From positions 1,612,001-1,676,000 of the forward strand of contig NZ_CP133592.1 in assembly GCF_031312595.1 (NCBI RefSeq): 64,000 nt of DNA, in the 5' to 3' direction. Position 1 is the first letter of the stretch; each line of letters starts with the position of its first letter. Below are positions 9,386 through 17,047 of this stretch, piece by piece. This DNA is from Methanolobus sediminis (GTDB lineage: Archaea > Halobacteriota > Methanosarcinia > Methanosarcinales > Methanosarcinaceae). The position numbers were made by a program, and so were the translations under genes. The notes beneath the pieces were generated by a model that saw nothing but the letters and a program-made list of their open reading frames with translations, ran no database searches and was not told the DNA's origin.

Positions 9386-9967
9386 ATGATCGTAGTGGGC
9401 GTTGGTGTCGGTCCCAATATGCTGACACAGGAAGCAATAGAAGTAATCAGTAATGCTCCTGTAGTTTATGGTTCAAAGCGCTCTATTGAACTTGCAGAAG
9501 ATTTCATCAAATGTGATGCCCACGTAATTAAGGATTACAAGAGCCTTTATCTTTTGCCTGAGGATGCAGTTATACTATCCACTGGCGACCCAATGTTTTC
9601 AGGGCTTGGCAAGTTTGCCACCGAAAAGGATAGAATTGTTACGGGTGTATCATCCATACAGGCTGCATGTGCCCGTTTTCATGTTGATATGTCGACACTG
9701 GCAATAATCACTGCACATGGGAGGGATCCTGCTCCTGCAAAAGAGGCTTTCATAAGGGAAATATGTCTGGGCAAGAATATTTTTATGTTGCCTGCCGCAA
9801 GTTTTGGCACAAAAGAGGTTGCATCATTGTTAGAGGAAATGAGTATTGATGCACGAATCTGCATTTATGAAGATATTGGCTATCCAGATGAACGTTCAGT
9901 GTGTGGTACAGTTTCAGAGCCACCTGTGAATAATTCCGATGTGTATTGCATCATGGTTGTGCGTTAG
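9386..9967 (+). CDS. cbiE: Cobalt-precorrin-7 C5-methyltransferase CbiE
   Basis: A 193-residue tetrapyrrole methylase. The N-terminus MIVVGVGVGPNMLT and the later LSTGDPMFSGLGK (about residues 66-78) match the SAM-binding loops of CbiE. The C-terminal methyltransferase/decarboxylase CbiT is not fused and does not follow here, so it must be encoded elsewhere. The ATG begins 2 nt after the cbiD stop, with TGGTGAG inside the end of cbiD acting as the ribosome binding site, indicating translational coupling. Confidence 0.9.
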   Translation: MIVVGVGVGPNMLTQEAIEVISNAPVVYGSKRSIELAEDFIKCDAHVIKDYKSLYLLPEDAVILSTGDPMFSGLGKFATEKDRIVTGVSSIQAACARFHVDMSTLAIITAHGRDPAPAKEAFIREICLGKNIFMLPAASFGTKEVASLLEEMSIDARICIYEDIGYPDERSVCGTVSEPPVNNSDVYCIMVVR

Positions 9968-10292
9968 TTCTTCACGTATATTTTATTTTTATACAAAATC
10001 AATTTATTCTGTTTTTGTTTTACCCATAGTCTTATCATTATATCTGCATCCGTTAGCTGGTAGTTTGGATAATATCATTTAGATTGTTTGTGTACTAGTG
10101 TTTCTTAGCAACCTATGTTTGTTAGCTAGTAAGTACATAGTATTAATCTTTAGTGTGAATCGTTATGTTTATGTACCATAACATAATACACTTTGTATCC
10201 GAATCAACTTTAGTTGTTTAATATATTTGCTTAATTTAGTTGATGGGGTATGGTCCAATAATTTGTAATTTAAAAATGGAAGGTGAAAAATA
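9968..10292 (+). other. Long AT-rich leader between cbiE and cbiM
   Basis: 325 nt without a credible reading frame. It holds two related GTTAGCTGGTAG / GTTAGCTAGTAA segments (around 10052 and 10120) and a dyad around 10163-10184. I looked for a cobalamin riboswitch B12-box and did not see one. Confidence 0.6.
10168..10181 (+). promoter_or_regulatory. Putative metal-regulator site before cbiM, shared with nikR
   Basis: TTTATGTACCATAA is matched by TTTATGTACTATAA at 34438-34451 before nikR. Each contains the symmetric pair TTAT-N5-ATAA, and here the dyad extends as ATGTT-N3-GTAC-N3-AACAT. I infer a common regulator, possibly NikR. The site could also overlap a TATA box. Confidence 0.45.
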
Positions 10293-11000
10293 ATGCATAT
10301 ATTCGAAGGCTTTTTGCCATCTCCATGGTGGCAGTTATGGTTCGTGTTTTCTATTCCTATTATATTGTATGGTATGTATAAACTGAATAAACTTGTAAGC
10401 GCAAAACGTGAGGTTGTGCCTCTGCTGGCAGTGGCCGGTGCATTTATATTTGTGCTCTCTTCTCTTAAACTCCCATCAGTTACCGGCAGTTGCTCACACC
10501 CAACTGGTACTGGTATGGCTGCTGTGCTTTTCGGTCCATCGATTACAGCAGTTCTTGGTGTTATTGTTCTTATATATCAGGCACTTTTCCTGGCTCACGG
10601 AGGCATCAGCACACTTGGTGCAAATGTAGCATCCATGGGTATTGTTGGTCCTGTTGTGGCTTATGCATTCTATAAAGCTGCTTCAAAGGCAAACATGAAC
10701 TTTTATCTTAATATCTTCCTGGCAACAGCAATAGCTGACTGGGTGACATATGTGACAACATCTATCCAGCTTTCCCTTGCATTCCCTACAGGAGGCGCCC
10801 TCACAGTGTCCGGTTTCCTGACATCTTTCTATGCATTTGCTATGGTATTTGCAACTACTCAGGTTCCACTGGCAATCATGGAAGGTGCTCTCACAGCACT
10901 TATTATGAAGTATGTAGTGGAAGTCAAGAGCGATGTGCTTGTGAACCTTGAGGTCCTGTCAACCGAAGCTGTAAATAAGCTTAAGGGGGCTCTGGCATGA
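10293..11000 (+). CDS. cbiM: Cobalt ECF transporter substrate-binding membrane protein CbiM
   Basis: A 235-residue integral membrane S-component with about seven hydrophobic segments. The N-terminus is MHIFEGFLP; the Met-His start is the metal-coordinating feature of CbiM/NikM proteins and confirms the ATG at 10293, which has a strong GGAAGGTGA ribosome binding site. The internal SGSCSHPTGTG-type segment (LPSVTGSCSHPTGTGMAAVL, about residues 60-79) carries the conserved His. It imports Co(II), with CbiN, CbiQ and CbiO, for corrinoid synthesis. It overlaps cbiN by 4 nt (ATGA). Confidence 0.95.
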   Translation: MHIFEGFLPSPWWQLWFVFSIPIILYGMYKLNKLVSAKREVVPLLAVAGAFIFVLSSLKLPSVTGSCSHPTGTGMAAVLFGPSITAVLGVIVLIYQALFLAHGGISTLGANVASMGIVGPVVAYAFYKAASKANMNFYLNIFLATAIADWVTYVTTSIQLSLAFPTGGALTVSGFLTSFYAFAMVFATTQVPLAIMEGALTALIMKYVVEVKSDVLVNLEVLSTEAVNKLKGALA

Positions 11001-11290
11001 AGCTAGAATATATAGTAGGTATCATAGCCATTCTGTTCATATTTCAGTTCTTCTATGGAGTTGCGATACATCCTGATGCAGAGTATGGCGGAGCAGATGG
11101 TGAAGCTGAGAATGTAATCACTGCTATTGATCCAACTTATGAAGCATGGGATCCGGGACTTCCAACATTCGAACCACAGAGCGGCGAAATTGAAAGTCTG
11201 CTTTTTGCTCTTCAGGCTGCCTTTGGTGCTATAATCATAGGTTACTTCTTTGGTTACTACAGAGGAAAGAATCAGGTGAACAAACAATAG
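10997..11290 (+). CDS. cbiN: Cobalt transporter auxiliary protein CbiN
   Basis: A 97-residue protein with two membrane helices (about residues 4-22 and 70-88) around an extracytoplasmic loop holding PDAEYGGADGEAE and SGEIESLLFALQAA, both typical of CbiN. Its presence argues for cobalt rather than nickel as substrate. CbiN is needed to load metal onto CbiM. The start overlaps the end of cbiM in an ATGA arrangement, so translation is coupled. A hairpin with a T-tract directly follows the stop codon. Confidence 0.95.
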   Translation: MKLEYIVGIIAILFIFQFFYGVAIHPDAEYGGADGEAENVITAIDPTYEAWDPGLPTFEPQSGEIESLLFALQAAFGAIIIGYFFGYYRGKNQVNKQ

Positions 11291-11314
11291 GCTTCCTCTG
11301 AAGCTTTTTTTTTT
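11291..11314 (+). terminator. Hairpin plus T-tract after cbiN
   Basis: GCTTC-CTCT-GAAGC followed by nine or more T residues. It could separate cbiMN from cbiQO transcriptionally, or let only part of the transcripts read through. Confidence 0.65.
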
Positions 11315-11469
11315 GCATTGTAAACTCAGCCTGATTTTCTGTTTGTTTCAGGTTGGTTTTTTTATCTAATACGCAATGCTTATCTAATATGAATCGCAAC
11401 CTTCTGCATTAAAATGCTTTTTTAAAAAAACAAATCTTCTTGATTAATATATGCAATTCAGGGAAAACC

Positions 11470-12252
11470 ATGACCTCTATGCTGGATGACTATGCACTGA
11501 ATAGCCCTCTTCGGGAAAAGAATAACTGGCTCAAACTCGGGATAACGACTTTTGGGATACTTGCAGGTGTATCGTCTAATTCTCCCTTTCCTCCTTTTAT
11601 GATAGCTGTCTGTATGAGTATTGCAGTCATCTGGCTTGGTAAGGTTCCTGCCAGATTTTACTTGAAGATATTGGGTGCTCCCGCGGGTTTTGTACTTGTG
11701 AGTGCAGTTATCATTGCGTTTTTATCAGGTTCCGGGGATGACATCTTTGGTTTTGATGTTCTGGGACATCGTCTGGGAGTAGATGCGGATGGTCTGAGCA
11801 TGGCAATTCTTGTGTTATCCCGCACCATCAGCGGAATGTCATGTATGTTCTTCCTTTCATTAACAACTCCTATGATTGAGTTGTTTTCAGTCCTGAAGGC
11901 GGCAAAGCTACCCGATTCCTTTGTGGAGATCGCGATGATGATGTATCGTTATATCTTTGTTTTCTTGGATGTTGCACTGGGTATAAGATATGCTCAGGAG
12001 GTCCGTTTGGGATACAGGGATTTCAGGACATCTTTCAGGTCAATGGCAATGCTTGGTACAAATCTTTTCATAAGATCATGGGAACAGGGGGAAGTGCTCT
12101 ATATGTCCATGAATTCAAGATGCTATGACGGAAAGTTGATGATGTATGATGAAAAAAGGCCCGTGAAGATGCCTGAAATTTTGCTGACCGTGGTATATTT
12201 TTCACTGGTCCTGGCAGTTTTCTATCTGACTCGGGGAATGTCTTTAATTTGA
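11470..12252 (+). CDS. cbiQ: Cobalt ECF transporter T-component CbiQ
   Basis: A 260-residue membrane protein with about five helices, the transmembrane coupling subunit between CbiMN and the CbiO ATPase. The cytoplasmic coupling segments are recognisable: ALGIRYAQEVRLGYRDF (about residues 177-193) and the later EQGEVLYMSMNSRCYDG, corresponding to the two Ala-Arg-Gly-like coupling helices. I chose the ATG at 11470, which has an AGGGA ribosome binding site, over an in-frame TTG at 11440. cbiO follows after 9 nt. Confidence 0.9.
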   Translation: MTSMLDDYALNSPLREKNNWLKLGITTFGILAGVSSNSPFPPFMIAVCMSIAVIWLGKVPARFYLKILGAPAGFVLVSAVIIAFLSGSGDDIFGFDVLGHRLGVDADGLSMAILVLSRTISGMSCMFFLSLTTPMIELFSVLKAAKLPDSFVEIAMMMYRYIFVFLDVALGIRYAQEVRLGYRDFRTSFRSMAMLGTNLFIRSWEQGEVLYMSMNSRCYDGKLMMYDEKRPVKMPEILLTVVYFSLVLAVFYLTRGMSLI

Positions 12253-12261
12253 GGTGAAACG

Positions 12262-13602
12262 GTGGTCATTTTAGAAACAAAGGATCTCAGTTACTCTTAT
12301 CCTGATGGTACTCTGGCACTCGAGGGTATCAATATCAAAATAGAGAAAGGAAAAAAGGTGGCCTTCGTAGGACGCAACGGCTCTGGAAAATCTACCCTTT
12401 TCATGACGCTTAACGGAACTCACCGTCCCCGGAAGGGAGAGGTGCTTTTCCACGGCAAATCCTTAAAATATGATTCAAAGTCCCTACGGGAAATAAGAAA
12501 AAATATAGGTATTGTTTTTCAGAATTCGGATGACCAGATATTTGCCCCTACAATTTTTCAGGATGTGGCATTTGGTCCTGTCAATCTTGGTTATCCAAAG
12601 GATAAGGTTACAAAGATAGTTAACGATACACTTGAGTATGTGGGGCTTACGCATCTGAAAAATAAACCTCCTCACCACTTAAGTGGAGGACAAAAAAAGA
12701 GGGTTGCAATTGCAGGTATTGTTGCAATGGATCCAGAAGTGATCATTCTTGATGAACCGCTTGCAAATCTGGATCCGGTTGGTGCAGATGAGGTTATGGA
12801 TCTTCTCAATGAACTGAACTATTTCGGTAAAACCATCATCATATCCACACATGATGTCGATCTGGCATATGGATGGGCAGACTATGTTTTCCTTATGAAT
12901 GAGCATAGAGTAATCAGTGAAGGTACTCCTGAAGCTATCTTTATGCATGATGATAATCTGAAAACTGCTTACCTTAGAAGGCCTGTTACTCTGGAGATAT
13001 ATGAAGAGATCAAACGCAGAGGTCTTGTAAAACCACAATGTTGTCCACGTGACATTCCTGACCTTGTCCATTCACTGCGTTCACAGCAATTATTGTGGGC
13101 CAAAATACCATCTGAGGTAAAAGAAGGGGATTACATCAATCTCGGTATACTGTATGGTGATTATGCACCAGATTCCGGCTACGAAGCTGCAAATTGTAAG
13201 GTTCTCCATATCCATGAGGATAATCTTGCCATCGTAGAAATGGAAAGAAGGCCATATAGGGCCGGTTATATTGGGATATATGACACATCCAGATATTCTA
13301 AAGATGAGCTTAATGACATAATTCTCAGAGATGAGATTGAATGTATTGGTGCTATGGGCAAGAGAAGCAAAATTCTTGCTGAAAGGGATGAGATTTATCT
13401 TCATGTAACTGCAGGAGTTGTAGATCGTTCAATCCTGAACTCACTGGCAGGTCAGAGGTGCCTAATTCTTACAAATGGTGGTATGGTCTGCCATGCTCTG
13501 AAAAGGATAAAGGAATACATGGAAAAAAGCGGAATCAACATTCCGGTTACTGTTGTCAATCCTGAACAAAAAAAGCCAGATGCAGAAAACATGAACAATT
13601 GA
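12262..13602 (+). CDS. cbiO: Cobalt transporter ATPase CbiO with unusual C-terminal domain
   Basis: A 446-residue protein starting at GTG with a GAGGTGAA site upstream. Residues 1 to about 275 are a standard ECF ATPase: Walker [10 protein letters not shown] (about 37-45), Q-loop FQNSDDQIF, signature LSGGQKKR, Walker [14 protein letters not shown] and the switch His in STHD. Residues about 276-446 form an additional domain, which makes the protein roughly 170 residues longer than most CbiO proteins. This tail ends in [20 protein letters not shown] and has a final hydrophilic stretch. I do not recognise its family; a regulatory or ligand-binding role is only a guess. Confidence 0.93.
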   Translation: MVILETKDLSYSYPDGTLALEGINIKIEKGKKVAFVGRNGSGKSTLFMTLNGTHRPRKGEVLFHGKSLKYDSKSLREIRKNIGIVFQNSDDQIFAPTIFQDVAFGPVNLGYPKDKVTKIVNDTLEYVGLTHLKNKPPHHLSGGQKKRVAIAGIVAMDPEVIILDEPLANLDPVGADEVMDLLNELNYFGKTIIISTHDVDLAYGWADYVFLMNEHRVISEGTPEAIFMHDDNLKTAYLRRPVTLEIYEEIKRRGLVKPQCCPRDIPDLVHSLRSQQLLWAKIPSEVKEGDYINLGILYGDYAPDSGYEAANCKVLHIHEDNLAIVEMERRPYRAGYIGIYDTSRYSKDELNDIILRDEIECIGAMGKRSKILAERDEIYLHVTAGVVDRSILNSLAGQRCLILTNGGMVCHALKRIKEYMEKSGINIPVTVVNPEQKKPDAENMNN

Positions 13603-13628
13603 TTTTTATTTTTTGAATCAATTCGTTT

Positions 13629-14240
13629 TTAGTTTTCCATCATGTTCTTTACGGTAAAATCTTCAATTCCTTCTATTTCAATATTTAATCCAACAAGAAA
13701 TGTTCCGATATGTAAATCTCTTCCACATGGAATTTTGGATTTGATGTATCCATCGGTTAACCTTGAAGGTGATGCTATTAAAGCTTCAGATACAAAATTC
13801 ATATTTTCGGCTTCATTCCATGTTTTAGCACTGATAATCATCAGTGGAGGTTCAGTTGTATTTCTAAGGTCTTTCATTTTTCGGAAATTGACTACAATGT
13901 TGCCAAATACACAGTGATCATTTGAGTCTATGTACTTTTTAATTTCATTCGCATCGCTGATGTCCCTTCCAATAATCTCTCCCTGGTACATTATCTTTAG
14001 ATTATCAGTTGGCCACTCATATTCTATGTTGGTTACAAAAGCCAGCAGTATGTCTGCTCCAAGAGCTTTTTTAACTCCTATATTATGTTTTCTGCCTATA
14101 TATAATGAATTCATCTGTTCGTCCTTTTCTTCAAGCTTCGTTATTATCTCAACATCCTCATTGTCAAGGACAATTGCTTTTTCTATTCCTTTAATATCAT
14201 GAAGCATTTCTATAGCTTTTTTAGCGATCAATGTATTCAA
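13629..14240 (-). CDS. Hypothetical protein next to cobalt transport genes
   Basis: A 203-residue soluble protein that I do not recognise. It looks alpha/beta, with no membrane segment or signal peptide. The most distinctive stretch is near the C-terminus (SPSRLTDGYIKSKIPCGRD, about residues 157-175), with a single Cys there and one more at HCVFG. Its start overlaps the stop of the upstream 82-residue gene by 4 nt, so the two are translated together. It converges with cbiO, whose stop is only 26 nt away. Position suggests a link to cobalt or corrinoid metabolism, but no motif proves it. Confidence 0.65.
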   Translation of the reverse strand: MNTLIAKKAIEMLHDIKGIEKAIVLDNEDVEIITKLEEKDEQMNSLYIGRKHNIGVKKALGADILLAFVTNIEYEWPTDNLKIMYQGEIIGRDISDANEIKKYIDSNDHCVFGNIVVNFRKMKDLRNTTEPPLMIISAKTWNEAENMNFVSEALIASPSRLTDGYIKSKIPCGRDLHIGTFLVGLNIEIEGIEDFTVKNMMEN

Positions 14241-14485
14241 GACAATTCTCCTACTGCATGAATGTTCAATCTTTTTGAATCTGGAAATTGCGGGTTAATG
14301 GCAGATACTGTTTTGTCAATGATTTCATGAATAGTTTCAGATTCAGGTTCTACCAGAAATCTAGCTATGCTAATTAGCCTGTAATTGAGATCAATATCTT
14401 TTTTGTAGATGTAAGTCTGCCAGAAAAGTCCGTTTTTATGTGTTTCATAAGCTGTATTTTTGTATTCATCACTTTGTGGATACAT
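14237..14485 (-). CDS. Small hypothetical protein, first gene of a two-gene operon
   Basis: An 82-residue soluble protein with no recognised domain. It has an aromatic-rich N-terminal half (GLFWQTYIYKK near residues 19-29) and a C-terminal segment NPQFPDSKRLNIHAVGE. It overlaps the following gene by 4 nt. The promoter region just upstream contains a near-perfect palindrome built on ATACTAA, which resembles a palindrome before nicO, so expression is probably controlled by the same regulator. Confidence 0.6.
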   Translation of the reverse strand: MYPQSDEYKNTAYETHKNGLFWQTYIYKKDIDLNYRLISIARFLVEPESETIHEIIDKTVSAINPQFPDSKRLNIHAVGELS

Positions 14486-14523
14486 CTCAACATCTCTCTA
14501 TAATAGCTAATACTTATATTAAA

Positions 14524-14545
14524 AATACTAATGTAAATTAGTGTT
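14524..14545. promoter_or_regulatory. ATACTAA palindrome before the two-gene unknown operon
   Basis: Arms AATACTAAT and ATTAGTGTT flank GTAA, giving nine-base arms with one mismatch. It lies about 40-60 nt upstream of the start at 14485 and shares the ATACTAA half-site with the palindrome at 16258-16278. Likely an operator; the regulator at 14689-15234 is the obvious candidate. Confidence 0.55.
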
Positions 14546-14688
14546 ATTGTATAAGTAGTTGTTCGGTAGTCTGGCAATTGTCATATGGGAATCAAAATAA
14601 TTCCTTTATTGTCAGTTGCAAAAACCAGGTGTCAGCTACGCTGTAAAAAGTAAGGATATTCTGCTCTGTATGAGTACTTGTAGATGAA

Positions 14689-15234
14689 TCAATCTTCTAT
14701 CTCAACATTGAGGCGTATTTTTGCAATAGGCTCAAGCTTTTTCCATGTTATTGTCACACTATTAGATAATGTGCATTTCTGGGCAGTCTGGTCACAAAGT
14801 TCGCCGTCTTTTTCATATATGTAAAAGCCTTCGTCCCCGTTCACTGCAACCACCTGCTCTATTCCCTTTATTTTCTTCGTCTCAACGATTGCAACTCTTT
14901 TAAGAGCTTCAAGCAGGTTGGTTCCCTTTTTCACTTTAATGCATCTGGTTGGTGCCAGGATATCAAGTGAGCTGGCAACATCTTTGTTATTTATTTCCAG
15001 AACGTGGGTTTTTCCATATATGTGTCTTTCAATAAGGCTGGCTTCTTCAAGAATACTCACATGTTTTGATGCAACAGGAATCGATAATTCCTGTTCACGA
15101 GCCAGCTGTGAAATATGTTTTTCATTCTCCTGCAGGCTCTGTATCATATTTAGCCTTGTTTTACTATCAAGTGCATAAAATAATTTCAAGAATTGTGATT
15201 TACTATCATTATTTCTATTATTCTTTTCACTCAT
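14689..15234 (-). CDS. ArsR-type regulator with C-terminal beta-grasp-like domain
   Basis: A 181-residue protein. Residues about 12-90 are a winged helix of ArsR type (FYALDSKTRLNMIQSL, then ISQLAREQELSIPVASKHVSIL as recognition region). Residues about 95-181 resemble the DUF4430/transcobalamin C-terminal beta-grasp fold: KKGTNLLEALKRV, a VNGDEGFYIYEKDGE turn and a final SNSVTITWKKL strand. Assignment of this second part is by eye and tentative. Because such domains belong to the SLBB superfamily, which includes B12-binding proteins, and the gene sits between cobalt transporters, a corrinoid or metal ligand is plausible. Confidence 0.7.
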   Translation of the reverse strand: MSEKNNRNNDSKSQFLKLFYALDSKTRLNMIQSLQENEKHISQLAREQELSIPVASKHVSILEEASLIERHIYGKTHVLEINNKDVASSLDILAPTRCIKVKKGTNLLEALKRVAIVETKKIKGIEQVVAVNGDEGFYIYEKDGELCDQTAQKCTLSNSVTITWKKLEPIAKIRLNVEIED

Positions 15235-15296
15235 ATTAGTTGATAAATTGTGCTACATGTATATGTATTCTTCTTTTTTATTGTATTACTCTTGGT

Positions 15297-15305
15297 AACG
15301 TTTGT
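15297..15305. repeat. AACGTTTGT element, copy 1
   Basis: TTGGTAACGTTTGTCA lies about 62 nt upstream of the ArsR-type gene start. A related TTGGTTGCAACGTTTGTTA occurs around 15769-15788, upstream of the 64-residue gene. The common part is TTGGT followed within a few bases by AACGTTTGT. Possibly a shared regulator site. Confidence 0.3.
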
Positions 15306-15386
15306 CATTATTTTCAAACAAATTATACAAGCTAAAGGCTACAAAGAATAATTATATTAAAAAGTGATGTTCAGAGGGATAAACGA

Positions 15387-15413
15387 ATGCTAGAAATCGA
15401 AATTAAAATGTAG
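15387..15413 (+). other. Eight-codon reading frame followed by a hairpin
   Basis: ATG at 15387 has an AGAGGGAT ribosome binding site and encodes MLEIEIKM before TAG. The stop codon runs into the hairpin at 15412-15429. The arrangement resembles a leader peptide, but no plus-strand gene follows until nicO at 16340. It may be chance. Confidence 0.25.
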
Positions 15414-15429
15414 GGTGTTTTTTCACCCT
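15412..15429 (-). terminator. Hairpin downstream of the 64-residue gene
   Basis: AGGGTG-TTTTTT-CACCCT, a perfect 6-bp stem. On the minus strand it follows the 64-residue gene by 24 nt and is followed by a T-rich stretch, so it probably ends that transcript. Confidence 0.45.
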
Positions 15430-15453
15430 GAAAATAATGGTTAAGATTTAACC

Positions 15454-15648
15454 TTACATCTTGACAGCTACAAGGGAAAGTCCAAGTTCGCCTTCTATTG
15501 TCTTGATTTGTTCGAGATCATCGGATGTAAGTTCTGCGTTCTTGATATCCTGTTCGGAGAATGCAAGAAGGGTTACACCCAGCTTCTTCTCAAGTTCTTC
15601 GATGGTCTTTACCTTTGCTTCATCTATTTTTGAGTAACTCCATAACAT
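15454..15648 (-). CDS. 64-residue protein with internal repeat
   Basis: A small acidic protein with no recognised family. It contains two copies of a short motif: KTIEELEKKLGVTLLAF (about residues 14-30) and KTIEGELGLSLVAV (about 49-62), suggesting an internal duplication of a helix-strand unit. The ATG at 15648 is preceded by TAAGGAGTT at a normal spacing, supporting a real gene. It is flanked by the ArsR-type regulator and the long AT-rich spacer before nicO, and it appears to be transcribed alone, with a hairpin shortly after its stop. Confidence 0.6.
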   Translation of the reverse strand: MLWSYSKIDEAKVKTIEELEKKLGVTLLAFSEQDIKNAELTSDDLEQIKTIEGELGLSLVAVKM

Positions 15649-16339
15649 CGTTATTAACTCCTTACTGTGTAAGTACGGGCAGACATCAATTTTTTTGATA
15701 TAAAAAGGAGTACGTTCGTTAATCTTCTATGATAAATCATGTTGTCATAAGAAGTAACGCTACTTTCTTTTGGTTGCAACGTTTGTTAAAGTATGCAATA
15801 ATATCCTTCATTTTTTAAAATAAATATTTCTTAATTTCCACACTTGATTTTTATGATTTTTGTATTTTCGGGGGCAACTGCTTTTGTTTTTTCACGCTGT
15901 TAACAGTTCTTATTTGATTTTTAAGATATATGGTTACTATATTTTTAACTTCATTAAACTGTTTTCTTCTTTCTACGTTTCAGCAAAATACTAGAATATA
16001 ATGTACTATTTTATCTACGGTTTTTATGCTTTAACCATGTTATTTTTATTTTTAGTTATTGAGTATTGAATTAGTATGTATTTTGTTGATAATTACAATT
16101 ATTCTGCTACATAAACGTATATTGTTCACACAAAACACTTTTTAAATTTCAAGTTCTGCTAAATTACCTCCCCCATGTTTCAGGAATATTTTGCTATTTC
16201 TTGCATTAGTATTACTTTAATTACAATTAGTAGCATACTCTTTCATAACACATATATATACTAACATCAAATTAGTATTACATATAACATATTACACTTG
16301 CTTGCACTTTAGCATTCAAATAGAAACGGGGTAATCATC
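15649..16339. other. 690-nt AT-rich non-coding spacer before nicO
   Basis: No credible reading frame is present on either strand. The top strand is T-rich. Repeated TTAGTAT half-sites occur at 16071-16077, 16206-16212 and 16272-16278, with a variant TTAGTAG at 16227-16233. The length is unusual for this gene-dense window. It may hold regulatory sites for both flanking genes or an unrecognised RNA. Confidence 0.6.
16258..16278. promoter_or_regulatory. ATACTAA palindrome before nicO
   Basis: ATACTAA-N7-TTAGTAT has perfect seven-base arms and overlaps a TATATATA run, 62 nt upstream of the nicO ATG. It shares half-sites with the palindrome at 14524-14545. Overlap with the TATA region would suit a repressor. 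Confidence 0.55.
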
Positions 16340-17026
16340 ATGGATATACTTTCAATTGGAGCAGATGGACTTTCTTCAGGCCTTAGTCTTTTTATAGTCA
16401 TATCTGCATTCCTGCTTGGTGCGCTTCATGCGCTTGAACCAGGTCACGGAAAATCTATAATGGCAGTTTTTGTCATGGGTACGGATGCAGATCTTAAAGA
16501 CGCACTTCTTCTTGGGATGACTATTGTTGTATCTCATGTTATTGTGGTACTGGCATTGGGAGTTGCATCGATCTATCTGATAGAAGCTTTGAATGTGGAC
16601 ATGACCCATGATATCATGAGTGTAGTGGGAGGCATCATCCTCATAGTAGTGGGAGTATGGATCCTCAGGAAATTTTTCCATCCGCACGAACATGCAATTA
16701 ATACAAAAAAAGGAGTCATTGCAATAGGGCTTTCAACAGGACTCATTCCATGCCCGGCTGCACTTGCAGTATTGCTATTCAGCATCGCAAACAATCAGGT
16801 GTATAATGGTTTGATATATGTACTGATATTCAGTGCCGGCCTTGCACTGGCTATTACTTCACTGTCAGTAGTGTTTGTCAAAGGAAAAGGTTTCATTGAG
16901 AGTTATGTGAGCAGTACCAAAATAAACAAACTTCCGCTTGTAAGTGGTTCTGTTATTGTGGTGATTGGTATTTTCACATTGATGCATCCATTCCTGGAGC
17001 ATGTGGCACCCTCTCTTCACATATAA
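16340..17026 (+). CDS. NicO/RcnA-family nickel-cobalt transporter
   Basis: A 228-residue membrane protein with about six helices. The family motif GALHALEPGHGKS (about residues 27-39) holds the conserved His pair, a His-rich loop FFHPHEHA follows at about 114-121, and STGLIPCPAALAVLL (about 133-147) is the second signature. NicO proteins move Ni(II) or Co(II), and both import and efflux versions exist. With cbi genes 3 kb away, cobalt is likely. A GGGGTAATC site precedes the ATG. The palindrome and half-site array upstream suggest metal- or corrinoid-dependent control. Confidence 0.88.
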   Translation: MDILSIGADGLSSGLSLFIVISAFLLGALHALEPGHGKSIMAVFVMGTDADLKDALLLGMTIVVSHVIVVLALGVASIYLIEALNVDMTHDIMSVVGGIILIVVGVWILRKFFHPHEHAINTKKGVIAIGLSTGLIPCPAALAVLLFSIANNQVYNGLIYVLIFSAGLALAITSLSVVFVKGKGFIESYVSSTKINKLPLVSGSVIVVIGIFTLMHPFLEHVAPSLHI

Positions 17027-17047
17027 TGAGGGTCTACAATCCCTCAT
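17026..17047. terminator. Bidirectional hairpin between nicO and the Nfo-like gene
   Basis: ATGAGGG-N8-CCCTCAT starts at the last base of the nicO stop codon and includes the end of the convergent gene. It could serve both directions. Confidence 0.5.

Noticed and set aside
9968-10292. Possible cobalamin riboswitch before cbiM
   Set aside because: No B12-box-like conserved core or convincing multi-stem layout could be seen; such riboswitches are rare in archaea. A covariance-model search would decide.
15649-16339. Replication origin in the AT-rich spacer
   Set aside because: No cdc6/orc1 gene nearby and no paired origin-recognition boxes visible; AT-richness alone is weak evidence.
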